Source: Blastococcus sp. (lineage in GTDB: Bacteria > Actinomycetota > Actinomycetes > Mycobacteriales > Geodermatophilaceae). Taken from it: a stretch of DNA of 9,820 nucleotides. The position numbers and the translations under genes are program-made. Within the stretch, counting starts at the first letter, position 1. Each line of letters starts with the position of its first letter. Shown in pieces: positions 1 to 5,687 of this stretch. The stretch spans positions 1-9,820 of the forward strand of contig JAOPUS010000169.1 of the NCBI GenBank assembly GCA_025963345.1, written 5' to 3'. Under the pieces are notes generated by a model that saw only the letters and a list, made by a program, of their open reading frames with translations, did no database searches and had not been told where the DNA came from.

Positions 1-30
1 CCCCGGATGAAGAAGCTGCTGGGTCTCTGA
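1..30 (+). CDS. rpmI: 50S ribosomal protein L35, C-terminal end (partial)
   Basis: Only the last nine codons and the TGA stop lie in the window, reading PRMKKLLGL. L35 proteins characteristically end in a basic tail followed by a K-K-L-L-G type terminus, and rpmI normally lies directly before rplT, which is the next gene here, 35 bp downstream. L35 is a small component of the large ribosomal subunit. The identification rests on the short tail plus position, so it is strong by context but not independently provable from this fragment. The gene begins upstream of the window, most likely preceded by infC. Confidence 0.85.
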   Translation, partial: PRMKKLLGL

Positions 31-65
31 CCTCCCTCCACTGACGAGAAGACAGGAGTACTCAC

Positions 66-452
66 GTGGCACGCGTGAAGCGGGCGGTCAACGCCCAGAA
101 GAAGCGCCGGACGACCCTGGAGGCCGCTGCCGGCTACCGCGGTCAGCGTTCCCGGCTGTACCGCAAGGCCAAGGAGCAGCTGCTCCATTCGGCGACGTAC
201 TCCTACCGCGACCGCAAGGCGCGCAAGGGTGACTTCCGCAAGCTCTGGATCACCCGGATCAACGCCGCGGCCCGCCTGAACGACATGACCTACAACCGGT
301 TCATGCAGGGGCTCAAGCTCGCCGGCATCGAGCTGGACCGTCGTGTCCTGGCCGAGCTCGCCGTGAACGAGCCGGCTGCCTTCGCCGCGCTGGTGGAGAC
401 CTCGCGCGCCGCCGTGGCCGCCGCTGCGGCGACCGCGACCGACGCTGCCTGA
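66..452 (+). CDS. rplT: 50S ribosomal protein L20
   Basis: L20 binds 23S rRNA directly and is needed early in large-subunit assembly. The 128-residue product has the typical very basic N-terminal half (MARVKRAVNAQKKRRTTLEA, then GYRGQRSRLYRKAKEQ) and the family signature KGDFRKLWITRINAAAR at about residues 54-70, followed by NDMTYNRFMQGL. The C-terminal globular half ends in an alanine-rich tail (about residues 113-128), slightly longer than in minimal L20 proteins and common in actinobacteria. The start is GTG at 66, preceded by AGGAG at 54-58 with 7 nt spacing. It lies 35 bp after the rpmI stop, so the two are almost certainly co-transcribed. A strong hairpin follows its stop codon. The family is not in doubt. 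Confidence 0.98.
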   Translation: MARVKRAVNAQKKRRTTLEAAAGYRGQRSRLYRKAKEQLLHSATYSYRDRKARKGDFRKLWITRINAAARLNDMTYNRFMQGLKLAGIELDRRVLAELAVNEPAAFAALVETSRAAVAAAAATATDAA

Positions 453-470
453 TCACCGCGTTTCGCAGTC

Positions 471-519
471 CCGACGCCGTCGGTGACCGACCCTCCGGGG
501 TCGGCGCCGGCGGCGTCGG
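471..519 (+). terminator. strong RNA hairpin after rplT, probable terminator or attenuator
   Basis: Bases 471-493 pair with 498-519 to form a 22-bp stem with one bulged A (486) and a four-base TCCG loop (494-497) closed by C-G. The outer nine pairs (CCGACGCCG with CGGCGTCGG) and the seven pairs next to the loop are perfect. Two pairs in the middle (480/510 and 484/506) are G-U in the + strand RNA, so the structure is better in that strand's transcript than in its complement. No T-run follows, as is common for actinobacterial terminators. It lies 18 nt after the rplT stop and ends 9 nt before the Shine-Dalgarno of the next gene, so it could end the ribosomal operon transcript or tune readthrough into the methyltransferase gene. 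Confidence 0.72.
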
Positions 520-541
520 CGTCTGTCCGGAGGGGACGTTC

Positions 542-1336
542 ATGACGGATCTGCTCACCGAGCGCTCCGCCCGGATCGTGGCGGCGCGCAAGCTCACCCG
601 CCGTGCGGGGCGCGACGCCGCGGGGCTGTTCCTCGCCGAGGGCCGTCAGGCCGTCGCCGAGGCCCTGGCCGACCCGTCCGGGGTCCAGGAAGTGTTCGCC
701 ACCGAGGCCGCGGCGGCAGCGCACCGGGACCTGCTGGCTTCGACGGCGGTGCCCGTCCGGCTGGTGACCGGGAAGGCCGCGGCCGGACTGTCCGAGACCG
801 TCACCCCGCAGGGGCTGGTCGCCGTCTGTGCACTGCGCGACCTCGATGTCGAGACCCTGACCGCCGCTCCGCCGCGGCTGACCGTGGCGCTGTCCGAGCT
901 GGCCGACCCCGGCAACGCCGGCACGGTGCTGCGGACCGCGGACGCCTGCGGTGCCGCGGCGGTGGTGTTCGGCGCGGGCTCGGCGGACCCGTACGGCGGC
1001 AAGGCGGTGCGGGCCAGCGCGGGCAGCCTGTTCCACGTCGACGTCGTCCGCGGCGCGCCGCTGGTCCCGCTGGTGGAGTCGCTGCAGTCGGCCGGGGTGA
1101 CCGTGCTGGCCGCCGACGGTGGGGGAGAGGCCGGTCTGGACGAGGTCGCCGCCGACGGCCGGCTCGCAGGGCCGGTGCTCTGGCTGTTCGGGAACGAGGC
1201 GCGGGGGGTCCCCGCCGAGCTGGCGCAGCTCGCCGACGCACGGGTGCGGATCCCGATGCGCGGCCGGGCCGAGAGTCTCAACCTGGCCGCCGCCGCGGCG
1301 ATCTGCCTCTACACGACCCAGCTCGCCCAGGGTTGA
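542..1336 (+). CDS. SpoU/TrmH-family RNA 2'-O-methyltransferase
   Basis: A 264-residue SPOUT-class enzyme expected to transfer a methyl group from S-adenosylmethionine to a ribose 2'-OH, most likely in 23S rRNA. Residues 1 to about 110 form the small RNA-binding (L30e-like, SpoU substrate-binding) domain, with the conserved FLAEGRQAVAEAL at 30-42. The knotted catalytic domain carries all three SpoU motifs: ELADPGNAGTVLRTADACG (N125, R131), LWLFGNEARGVP (G217-N218-E219) and RIPMRGRAESLNLAAAAAI (S245-L246-N247). The ATG start at 542 has GGAGGGG at 529-535, 6 nt upstream. The same position after rplT in mycobacteria is occupied by a gene annotated tsnR. That name implies thiostrepton resistance, which this sequence does not show, so the target nucleotide is left open. 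Its stop is only 9 bp from the stop of the convergent oxygenase gene. Confidence 0.93.
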   Translation: MTDLLTERSARIVAARKLTRRAGRDAAGLFLAEGRQAVAEALADPSGVQEVFATEAAAAAHRDLLASTAVPVRLVTGKAAAGLSETVTPQGLVAVCALRDLDVETLTAAPPRLTVALSELADPGNAGTVLRTADACGAAAVVFGAGSADPYGGKAVRASAGSLFHVDVVRGAPLVPLVESLQSAGVTVLAADGGGEAGLDEVAADGRLAGPVLWLFGNEARGVPAELAQLADARVRIPMRGRAESLNLAAAAAICLYTTQLAQG

Positions 1337-1345
1337 CCGGACTTC

Positions 1346-2284
1346 CTACACCAGCTTGGCGCGCTTCCAGAGCAGCTCGGACGCGCCGCCGACCAGTCCG
1401 ACGTCGCGCAGGAAGCCGACCAGTCCGGTGGAGGCGTCCCGCAGCTTGTCGCTGTAGTGCGTATTGGCCCGCGCGACCGCCTTGGCCTCCTTCGGGTCCA
1501 GGCCCACGCAGGCGTAGACCTCGGGCTGCACCAGGTTGTCGGCGACGATCGCGGCGACCGAGGCCACACCCGCGCGGTGCCGGCGCAGCTGCCAGCGGGA
1601 GAGCTCAGGCGTCCGACGGGCGATCTCCTCGCGGGCGAAGCGCATGTGCCGGGCCTCTTCCACGACGTGGATCTGGCTGGTGGCGCGGGTGAGCGGCTGG
1701 ACGCGCTCGTCCTTCATCAGGTCGCGCTGGAAGATGTCGAGGATCTCCTCGGCGACCAGGATGGCCGCGTAGGCGGCCGGACCGTCGAACCGCTTCACGA
1801 ACGCCTTGCCGAGCCGAAGGATCGACGCCGGGGGCTGGTAGGACGGCGCACCGAACTTCTCCGCCGTCCGGGCGAACATCACCGAATGCCGGCACTCGTC
1901 GGCGATCTCGGTGAGCGCCCACTGGACGTGCGGCTGGGCCGGGTCCTCCCCGTAGATGTCCTTGAGCACAAGTTGCATCAGCAGGCACTCGAACCAGATA
2001 CCGACGCCCGATATCGAGCAGTATTCGTGAATGGTCAGCGTGCCCCGCTGATCCACGCTCAACGAGTCCCACATCGGCGTGCCGTACAGCGTCGACCATT
2101 CCGGCGACAGACCGTAGAGGTCGTCGGGGATGGGGGCGGCCCAGTCGATGTCGACGACCGGGTCGTAGGACTTCTTGGCGGCAGAGCCCAGCAGTCGGGC
2201 TGACAGGGCCTGACGGTCGACGGGCTTCTTGCCCGACTGTCCCGTGCCATCGGTGGGCATAGGTGTGGACAGGGTGGCGGTCAT
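1346..2284 (-). CDS. AurF-like non-haem diiron oxygenase
   Basis: A 312-residue, largely helical protein resembling the AurF (p-aminobenzoate N-oxygenase) family. These ferritin-like diiron enzymes activate O2, and characterised members oxidise arylamines to nitro compounds. The ligand pattern can be read directly: E99 (IWFEC), E130-xx-H133 (DECRH), E179 or E180 (LVAEEILD), then H206-x3-E210-xx-H213 (QIHVVEEARH). This fits the seven-ligand set of AurF, including its extra histidine: the spacing from E179 to H206 to E210 to H213 is 27, 4 and 3, as I recall it for AurF. The N-terminal 40 residues are polar and probably flexible. There is no signal peptide, so the protein is cytosolic. ATG at 2284 is preceded by a G-rich GGGGGAAC stretch as ribosome binding site. 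It diverges from a TetR regulator that probably controls it. The substrate is unknown, because many actinobacterial members are uncharacterised. Confidence 0.88.
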   Translation of the reverse strand: MTATLSTPMPTDGTGQSGKKPVDRQALSARLLGSAAKKSYDPVVDIDWAAPIPDDLYGLSPEWSTLYGTPMWDSLSVDQRGTLTIHEYCSISGVGIWFECLLMQLVLKDIYGEDPAQPHVQWALTEIADECRHSVMFARTAEKFGAPSYQPPASILRLGKAFVKRFDGPAAYAAILVAEEILDIFQRDLMKDERVQPLTRATSQIHVVEEARHMRFAREEIARRTPELSRWQLRRHRAGVASVAAIVADNLVQPEVYACVGLDPKEAKAVARANTHYSDKLRDASTGLVGFLRDVGLVGGASELLWKRAKLV

Positions 2285-2322
2285 CGGCGGGTTCCCCCAG
2301 ACGTCGAGTGCGGCTGTGATGA

Positions 2323-2352
2323 AAGGTAGCTGTTACCGTGAAACACATGCAA
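2323..2352 (-). promoter_or_regulatory. candidate promoter of the diiron oxygenase gene
   Basis: Read on the minus strand, TACCTT (2328-2323) fits the actinobacterial -10 pattern TANNNT. It is preceded by an 18-base spacer (2346-2329) and TTGCAT (2352-2347), a partial match to TTGACA. The transcript would start around 2315 and give a leader of roughly 30 nt before the ATG at 2284. The -35 match is only moderate, and the call rests on spacing plus position in the divergent intergenic region. Confidence 0.4.
2331..2345. promoter_or_regulatory. candidate TetR operator (imperfect dyad)
   Basis: TGTTACCGTGAAACA has inverted arms TGTT/AACA plus a matching C/G pair inside, centred on base 2338. It falls within the -10/-35 spacer of the candidate oxygenase promoter and overlaps the GTG start of the TetR gene, where a repressor of this arrangement would be expected to bind. 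The dyad is short and imperfect, so this is a positional inference rather than a recognised consensus. Confidence 0.33.
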
Positions 2353-3054
2353 CGTGTGGCCGATCCGCCGGGCGCGTCGCCGCGCTCGGGTGAACCCGTC
2401 GAGGCCCCGCTGCCGGCCCAGGACGGTCGTCGTGCGCGCTGGACCGAGCACCGCCGGATCCGCCGTGAGGAGCTCGTCGCCGCAGCCGTCGAGGCCGTGC
2501 GCCTGGCCGGCCCGGACTTCGCCGTCGACGACGTCGCCCGGAGCGCCGGGGTGTCGAAGACCGTGATCTACCGGTACTTCACCGACAAGGACGAGCTGGT
2601 CGACGCCGTCCTGGAGCGGATCTCCAACGCGATCCTGCTGCCGCGACTGCTGGGCGAGATCGCGGTCGAGCATGTCGACGACCGGGCCGACCTGCGCGCG
2701 GTCATCTCCGCGTTCGTGTCACTGATCGAGGACGAGCCCGAGCTCTACCGCTTCGCCTACGCGCAGGCGGGGAGATCGGGGCGGGCCGACCTGGTGGCCG
2801 CGACCGAGCACGAGATCGCCGAAGCACTGGCCGTGGTCATGTCCGCGCGGCTCACCGAGGCCGGACGCCCTGCCGACGCAGCCCGGACCTGGGCCTACGG
2901 CGTCGTGGGCATGGTGCAGCTGGCCGCGCACTGGTGGTCGACGGCCCGCACGGTGCCCGCGCCCGAACTGGTCGAGCAGCTCACCCTGCTCGCCGACGGT
3001 GGGCTGGCCGCCCTGCTCCCGCCGCGGCGGGCTGAACCGGAGGGAATCCGATGA
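2338..3054 (+). CDS. TetR-family transcriptional regulator
   Basis: A 238-residue regulator with an N-terminal TetR DNA-binding domain and a ligand-binding C-terminal half. After a proline-rich, probably disordered leader (residues 1-30), a basic segment (RRARWTEHRRIRREEL) leads into the helix-turn-helix FAVDDVARSAGVSKTVIYRY (residues 61-80), followed by FTDKDELVDAVLERI. These positions match the TetR consensus closely. The C-terminal domain includes RTWAYGVVGMVQLAAHWW at 183-200, a hydrophobic helix typical of the dimer or ligand pocket. The start is taken as GTG at 2338, with AAGG at 2323-2326 about 11 nt upstream. ATG at 2347 is an alternative that would trim three residues. It is divergent from the diiron oxygenase, the usual layout for a local repressor, and overlaps the downstream DUF4873 gene. 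The inducer is unknown. Confidence 0.93.
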   Translation: MKHMQRVADPPGASPRSGEPVEAPLPAQDGRRARWTEHRRIRREELVAAAVEAVRLAGPDFAVDDVARSAGVSKTVIYRYFTDKDELVDAVLERISNAILLPRLLGEIAVEHVDDRADLRAVISAFVSLIEDEPELYRFAYAQAGRSGRADLVAATEHEIAEALAVVMSARLTEAGRPADAARTWAYGVVGMVQLAAHWWSTARTVPAPELVEQLTLLADGGLAALLPPRRAEPEGIR

Positions 3055-3356
3055 GCGAGCACGAGGCCCCGGAGGGCTACGAGGGCGAGGTCACCGTCGC
3101 GGTGGACGGCGCACCGCCCCGCACGGCCCGTGCCGCGCTGGCCGCCCGATTCGACCCGCTGGCCGGGCGCGTCGTCTGGACCGGTCGGGTGGCCGTAGAG
3201 CTCGCCCCCCGCACCTCCTTCGAGATCACGACGCCGCACGGCACCGCCGGTGCCGAGGCGACCGAGGCCGACGCCTGGGGCAACACCCGGCTGACCGGGG
3301 CCGGCCGTCCGCCCTTCCCGGTCGAGCTGTTGGACGGCGACGCCGCGACCGGCTGA
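3051..3356 (+). CDS. small DUF4873-type protein
   Basis: A 101-residue protein resembling DUF4873, an actinobacterial domain of unknown function that, from memory, also occurs at the end of flavin-dependent monooxygenases. Visible conserved points are GYEGEVTVAVDG at 9-20, a predicted beta-rich core with FDPLAGRVVWTGRV (34-47), DAWGNTRLTG (74-83) and GRPPFPVEL (85-93). No signal peptide or membrane segment is seen. The ATG overlaps the TetR stop as ATGA and has GGAGGG at 3039-3044, 6 nt upstream, so translation is probably coupled to the regulator. The position beside an oxygenase and its regulator suggests an accessory role in the same oxidation, such as substrate or partner binding, but no activity can be deduced. 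Its stop lies one base from the stop of the convergent c-di-GMP gene. Confidence 0.8.
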   Translation: MSEHEAPEGYEGEVTVAVDGAPPRTARAALAARFDPLAGRVVWTGRVAVELAPRTSFEITTPHGTAGAEATEADAWGNTRLTGAGRPPFPVELLDGDAATG

Positions 3357-3357
3357 C

Positions 3358-5613
3358 TCAGCGCCGCGCTCGGTGCCCGGCCTTGGACGCGTACATGTTC
3401 AGGTCGGCGGTGTGCAGCAGCGCCTCGAACTCCTGGCCGTCGGCCGGATAGACCGCGACGCCGACGCTCGCCCCGACCGCCACCTCCCGGTCGCGCAGGA
3501 GCACCGGTGCGCGGACTGCCGCGGCCAGTTCCTCGGCGACCTGACGGGCCTCCTCGGCGGCGGTCGCGGGGTCCAGTCCGCGCAGCGCAACGAGGAACTC
3601 GTCGCCGCCGAGCCGGGCCAGCAGATCGCCGCGGCGCAGCCGTCCCCGCAGGGTGTGGGCCACCGACTGGAGCAGCTCGTCGCCGGCCGCGTGCCCCAGG
3701 CCGTCGTTGACCGCCTTGAAGCCGTTGAGGTCGACGAACAGCAGCGCGAGGGTGTCCTGCCCCGTGCGGGCCGACCAGATCGCCGTCTCCACCTGTTCTT
3801 CCAGGCGGCGCCGGTTGGGCAGGCCGGTCAGCGGGTCGGTGTAGGCGAGCTCCTCGATCCGGGCGAGGTACACCAGGTTGCGGTCGCGCTCCTGCAGCAG
3901 GGCGCGCTCGGCCTCGACGCGCGCGGTCACGTCGTGCTGGATACCGATGTACTGGACGACGGTCCCGGTCTCGTCGAAGACCGGGGCGAGGTGGATCTCG
4001 TTCCACCACGGCGTCCGGTCCGGGCCGCGCAGGTTGAGCACCGTCTCGCAGCACTCCTCGCCCCGGCTGATGGCCGCGCGGATGCGCGCGACCGCGGCCG
4101 GATCGGTGTCGGGGCTCTGCAGGAACCGGCAGTTGCGGCCGAGCACCTCGGCCTGCGGGAAACCGGCGAGCTCCTGGAAGGCCTGGTTGACGTACACCAG
4201 CGGCTGGTCGGGCTGTCGCATGTCCGCGATGCTCACGCCGCTCGTCGTCGCCGACAGCGCACTGCTCAGCAGGGCGTTGCCGTCCATCCGCGCCACGGGG
4301 ACGGCGGGGGTCGCGGCTGTGTCCGGCCGGCGGGCGCCGGGTGCCTCGGGAGCTGCGGGGCTCAGACGTGGGGCGACCCGCGACAGCAGGGCGTGCGCCG
4401 CTCGCACGACGGTCGTGCGGTCGTAGGTCAGGGCGTACTCGAATGTGCGCTCCAGGTCCGGTCCGTCGTCCCCGAGGTCGCGGGCGAGCAGGGCGGCGCT
4501 GAAGTGCGGGCCGAGGACGACGACGTCCCATTCGCCCCGCACCACGTCGTCGGGCCGCAGGTCCGCACCGCGCAGGCCGGGCAGCGACTCGACCGGCAGG
4601 CCCTCCCCGAGGGCGCAGACGAACCCGGTCCGCGAGACGAGGTCCCGGTAGCGCTGGGTGGTGGACAGGGTGAAGTGACGCGCCTCCTGGAACGCCGCGG
4701 CGACGACCGCCGTCTCGCCCAGACGCATCGCCTCCCGCTCCAGCTGCTTGCTGAGCTCGATCAGCAGTGCCTTCGTCGACCGCCGCCGCGGCACGGTCGC
4801 CGGCAGGCAGCTGAACGGTGAGACGTCCACGGATGAGCCCACCCCGGCGCCCGGCAGGACGAGCTCGCCGGGGACCAGCCCGGTCGCGGCGCCCGGCCCC
4901 GGCCGGCCGAAGTACCAGCCCTGGCCGAGGGTGGCGCCCAGGGCGCGGGCCGTGGCCAGGTGCGCTCGCGTCTCGATGCCCTCGGCGAGCACGACCGCGC
5001 CGGTGCGCTCGGCGTGGGCGTTGACCGCGTTCATGATCTCGGCGATCTCCGGGTTGGGACGCTCCTGCACCAGCCGCAGGTCCAGCTTGACGACGTCGGG
5101 AGCCAGGAGGGGGAGGAAGGCCAGCGACATCGAGTCGGCGCCCACGTCGTCGACGGCGACGCCCCAGCCCAGGGCGCGCACCCGCTCGACAGTGCGCAGC
5201 AGCTCGGCCGGACGGGCGGCGAGCGCGCGCTCGGTGATCTCGATGACGAGTCTCAGGTCCCCGGGCGCGCTGTCGGCGATGGCGAGCAGGTCGTCCAGCG
5301 GGGCGGTGTCGAGCACCTCGGGCTCCACGTTCACGAACACCGTCAGCGGCGACAGCAGGCCCTGCGTGACGGCGCCGCGGAACGCCGCGGCGCGGCAGAT
5401 CTCGTCCAGCTCGGCCAGGCGCCCGGCCGCGCGCGCGGCGGCGAAGAGCAGGTCGGGCTGCTGCAACGGGCCCTCGGGGCCGCGGGCCAGCGCCTCGTAG
5501 GCGACCACGCGTCCGGTGTCGAGCTCGACGATCGGCTGGAACACGCTGTGCATGCCCCCGGGCTGCAGCGCTGCCTCGAGCGCGCTCCCGTCGGGGTCCT
5601 GGAAGTCCGCCAC
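3358..5613 (-). CDS. EAL-DICT-LOV-GGDEF cyclic-di-GMP enzyme, probable blue-light sensor
   Basis: A 751-residue soluble protein predicted both to make and to degrade c-di-GMP. Residues about 20-245 are an EAL phosphodiesterase domain with E40-A41-L42, N95, E125 (EITE), D155-D156, K176, E211 (AEGIE) and Q231, so the catalytic set looks intact. The substrate-loop motif is altered to DDVGADSMS, where DDFGTGYSS is usual. Residues about 276-415 resemble a DICT sensory domain. After a Pro/Ala linker, residues about 445-565 are a PAS domain of LOV type: GRNCRFLQ places the photoactive cysteine at C495, with N494, R496, Q499, R512, N527, N538 and Q559 matching flavin contacts. A helical linker (564-590) leads to a GGDEF cyclase domain (591-751) with GGDEF at 669-673 and an RxxD inhibitory site (R660-D663). 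GTG at 5613 has AGGA very close (2 nt), so M21 is a possible alternative start. Confidence 0.93.
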   Translation of the reverse strand: MADFQDPDGSALEAALQPGGMHSVFQPIVELDTGRVVAYEALARGPEGPLQQPDLLFAAARAAGRLAELDEICRAAAFRGAVTQGLLSPLTVFVNVEPEVLDTAPLDDLLAIADSAPGDLRLVIEITERALAARPAELLRTVERVRALGWGVAVDDVGADSMSLAFLPLLAPDVVKLDLRLVQERPNPEIAEIMNAVNAHAERTGAVVLAEGIETRAHLATARALGATLGQGWYFGRPGPGAATGLVPGELVLPGAGVGSSVDVSPFSCLPATVPRRRSTKALLIELSKQLEREAMRLGETAVVAAAFQEARHFTLSTTQRYRDLVSRTGFVCALGEGLPVESLPGLRGADLRPDDVVRGEWDVVVLGPHFSAALLARDLGDDGPDLERTFEYALTYDRTTVVRAAHALLSRVAPRLSPAAPEAPGARRPDTAATPAVPVARMDGNALLSSALSATTSGVSIADMRQPDQPLVYVNQAFQELAGFPQAEVLGRNCRFLQSPDTDPAAVARIRAAISRGEECCETVLNLRGPDRTPWWNEIHLAPVFDETGTVVQYIGIQHDVTARVEAERALLQERDRNLVYLARIEELAYTDPLTGLPNRRRLEEQVETAIWSARTGQDTLALLFVDLNGFKAVNDGLGHAAGDELLQSVAHTLRGRLRRGDLLARLGGDEFLVALRGLDPATAAEEARQVAEELAAAVRAPVLLRDREVAVGASVGVAVYPADGQEFEALLHTADLNMYASKAGHRARR

Positions 5614-5663
5614 GTTCCTGCCATCGGCGGGAAGACCGGCTCACGGGAGGGGAGACGGCTCCG

Positions 5664-5684
5664 GCACCCCCAACGAGGGGGAGC
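5664..5684 (-). terminator. small GC hairpin between the transporter and the c-di-GMP gene
   Basis: CCCCC (5667-5671) and GGGGG (5677-5681) pair around the five-base loop AACGA. Beyond an A/A mismatch, two more pairs (5664-5665 with 5683-5684) extend the stem. Read on the minus strand it begins three bases after the transporter stop codon. It has no T-run and is short, so it may be a weak terminator or simply GC-rich sequence; readthrough into the c-di-GMP gene remains likely. Confidence 0.3.
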
Positions 5685-5687
5685 GGG

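Noticed and set aside
542..1336. Thiostrepton-resistance methyltransferase (tsnR) as a specific function
   Set aside because: The SpoU motifs prove the family only; the residues do not establish A1067 specificity, and no thiopeptide genes are nearby.
1457..2203. 248-codon plus-strand frame opposite the diiron oxygenase
   Set aside because: It is a shadow: no domain, no ribosome binding site, and the opposite strand encodes a full diiron ligand set.
3373..4821. 482-codon plus-strand frame opposite the c-di-GMP gene
   Set aside because: It is antisense to a motif-complete gene, and its composition is typical of a complementary-strand shadow.
5343..5624. 93-codon minus-strand frame with an ATG 11 bases ahead of the c-di-GMP start
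   Set aside because: It is in a different frame from the EAL domain, and its product is low-complexity Arg/Pro/Ser; it overlaps the real gene entirely.
3077..5644. 855-codon minus-strand frame overlapping the c-di-GMP gene
   Set aside because: It is the out-of-frame shadow of the EAL-DICT-LOV-GGDEF gene; its product is Arg/Pro/Ala-rich low complexity, while the frame 3358-5613 contains all recognisable motifs.
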